This document shows positions 63,397 through 64,000 of a DNA stretch of 64,000 nucleotides, one piece after another. A program made the translations under genes and the position numbers. The stretch covers positions 372,001 through 436,000 of the forward strand of contig OX097180.1 in the NCBI GenBank assembly GCA_944407095.1. The letters run 5' to 3'. The notes beneath the pieces were generated by a model that worked only from the letters and a program-made list of their open reading frames with translations, made no database searches and was not told where the DNA came from. How positions within the stretch are numbered: position 1 is the stretch's first letter; each line of letters starts with the position of its first letter. This DNA comes from Candidatus Enterousia intestinigallinarum. GTDB taxonomy: Bacteria > Pseudomonadota > Alphaproteobacteria > Rs-D84.

Positions 63397-64000
63397 ATGA
63401 ATATTCAATTTTCTGATTTGATTGAAAACAGTCCCAACGCCCCGGGCGTCTATAAAATGTACGACGCGGACGGCGCCCTGCTTTACGTGGGCAAGGCCAA
63501 AAATCTGTCCAACAGATTACGGCAATATCTGGACATATCAAAACTGGAACCACATAAACAGGTTATGCGCACACTGGTTGCACGTGTTGACTGGGAAATT
63601 GTGCCAACGGAATCAGACGCATTGATTCTGGAACAGCATTTAATCAAAACACTAAAGCCCAAATACAACATAATGCTGACCGACGGAAAAATGTACCCGA
63701 TGATTGCCCTGACAAAATCGGAATACCCCCGCCTGATGAAATTTCGCGGCAAAATATCCCAGCGTCGTGACGTGTACGGCCCCTATCCGTCGGTCAGCGC
63801 ACTGAACGAAACAATCAAGACGATTCAAAAGGTATGCAAAATACGAACGTGCACGGACACGTTTATGCGCAACCGCACGCGTCCGTGCCTGTTGTACCAA
63901 ATCGGTCGATGCAGCGCACCGTGCACAATTACGCAAACGGACTATGCCGAAAATGTGGCGTTGGCGCGTCGGATTCTGACCGGGGACAGTGAACCGATTA
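63397..64000 (+). CDS. uvrC: Excinuclease ABC subunit C, N-terminal part
   Basis: The first 201 codons, continuing past the right edge. GIY-YIG nuclease domain: APGVYKMYDADGALLYVGKA with KNLSNRLRQYL, and the catalytic Glu in TESDALILEQHLIK. Then YPMIALTKSEYPRLMKFRGK and a Cys cluster CKIRTCTDTF with CLLYQIGRCSAPC, a 4Fe-4S-type set in UvrC. It makes both cuts in nucleotide excision repair. Confidence 0.95.
   Translation, partial: MNIQFSDLIENSPNAPGVYKMYDADGALLYVGKAKNLSNRLRQYLDISKLEPHKQVMRTLVARVDWEIVPTESDALILEQHLIKTLKPKYNIMLTDGKMYPMIALTKSEYPRLMKFRGKISQRRDVYGPYPSVSALNETIKTIQKVCKIRTCTDTFMRNRTRPCLLYQIGRCSAPCTITQTDYAENVALARRILTGDSEPI

Overview
The window reads as a compact, moderately AT-rich chromosome segment of an uncultured, probably host- or gut-associated alphaproteobacterium. 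The translation-gene order, the PilS-like prepilin, the OmpA-like barrels and the lineage-style Cys-rich secreted proteins resemble what I recall from metagenomic gut Alphaproteobacteria (RF32 / Ca. Enterousia type). This placement is inference from gene content, not a database result.

Layout. 1-2.1 kb: a partial secreted protein, a DUF3419 enzyme and two small Cys-rich secreted proteins behind a structured leader RNA. 2.2-22.2 kb: the str-S10-spc-alpha ribosomal superoperon on the minus strand (rpsL, rpsG, fusA, tuf, rpsJ to secY, rpsM, rpsK, rpoA, rplQ). It is complete except for adk, infA and rpmJ. It is interrupted by a divergent secreted-protein gene between rpsK and rpoA, and promoters sit in front of rpsL, rpsM and rpoA. 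22.3-30.9 kb: two outer-membrane barrels, a small HTH protein with a second leader RNA, mltG, a large unknown protein, tRNA-Pro(CGG) with a partial duplication, an acyl-CoA synthetase, fabF and acpP. 31-36.9 kb: an integrase relic with two paralogous small Cys proteins, lepA, a GNAT enzyme, rbfA, a DedA-type membrane protein, and a GIY-YIG gene between two nearly identical 126-bp repeats. 37.2-45.9 kb: four consecutive exported, repeat-rich, tail-fibre-like or coiled-coil proteins, then a barrel protein and a divergent Pal. 46.4-53.8 kb: ftsE-ftsX-DUF218-plsC, a 37-residue secreted peptide, a Cys-rich protein with a broken signal peptide, tolB-nuclease, an RHH regulator with a 12-bp iteron promoter, a DinD-like gene and a VirB2-like pilin. 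53.8-64 kb: a lipoprotein, class II aldolase, efp, ppa, a third leader RNA with a Cys-rich protein, dnaN, the operon pilin-rluC-asmA-cdaA, and the start of uvrC.

How it fits together. Most genes serve translation, envelope biogenesis (MltG, TolB, Pal, AsmA, FtsEX, lipid synthesis) and an elaborate secreted or surface repertoire. The most novel signal is a family of promoter-linked leader RNAs at 1.9-2.05, 23.16-23.24 and 57.42-57.63 kb. Each begins with a hairpin followed by a GGGG...CCYC element and ends in an intrinsic terminator just before a start codon. Two of the three share a covarying three-way junction that overlaps the terminator, as expected for a riboswitch or attenuator, and both precede Cys-rich secreted proteins. 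Other notable points are a c-di-AMP synthase in an alphaproteobacterium, the iteron-controlled RHH operon and the GIY-YIG/repeat unit.
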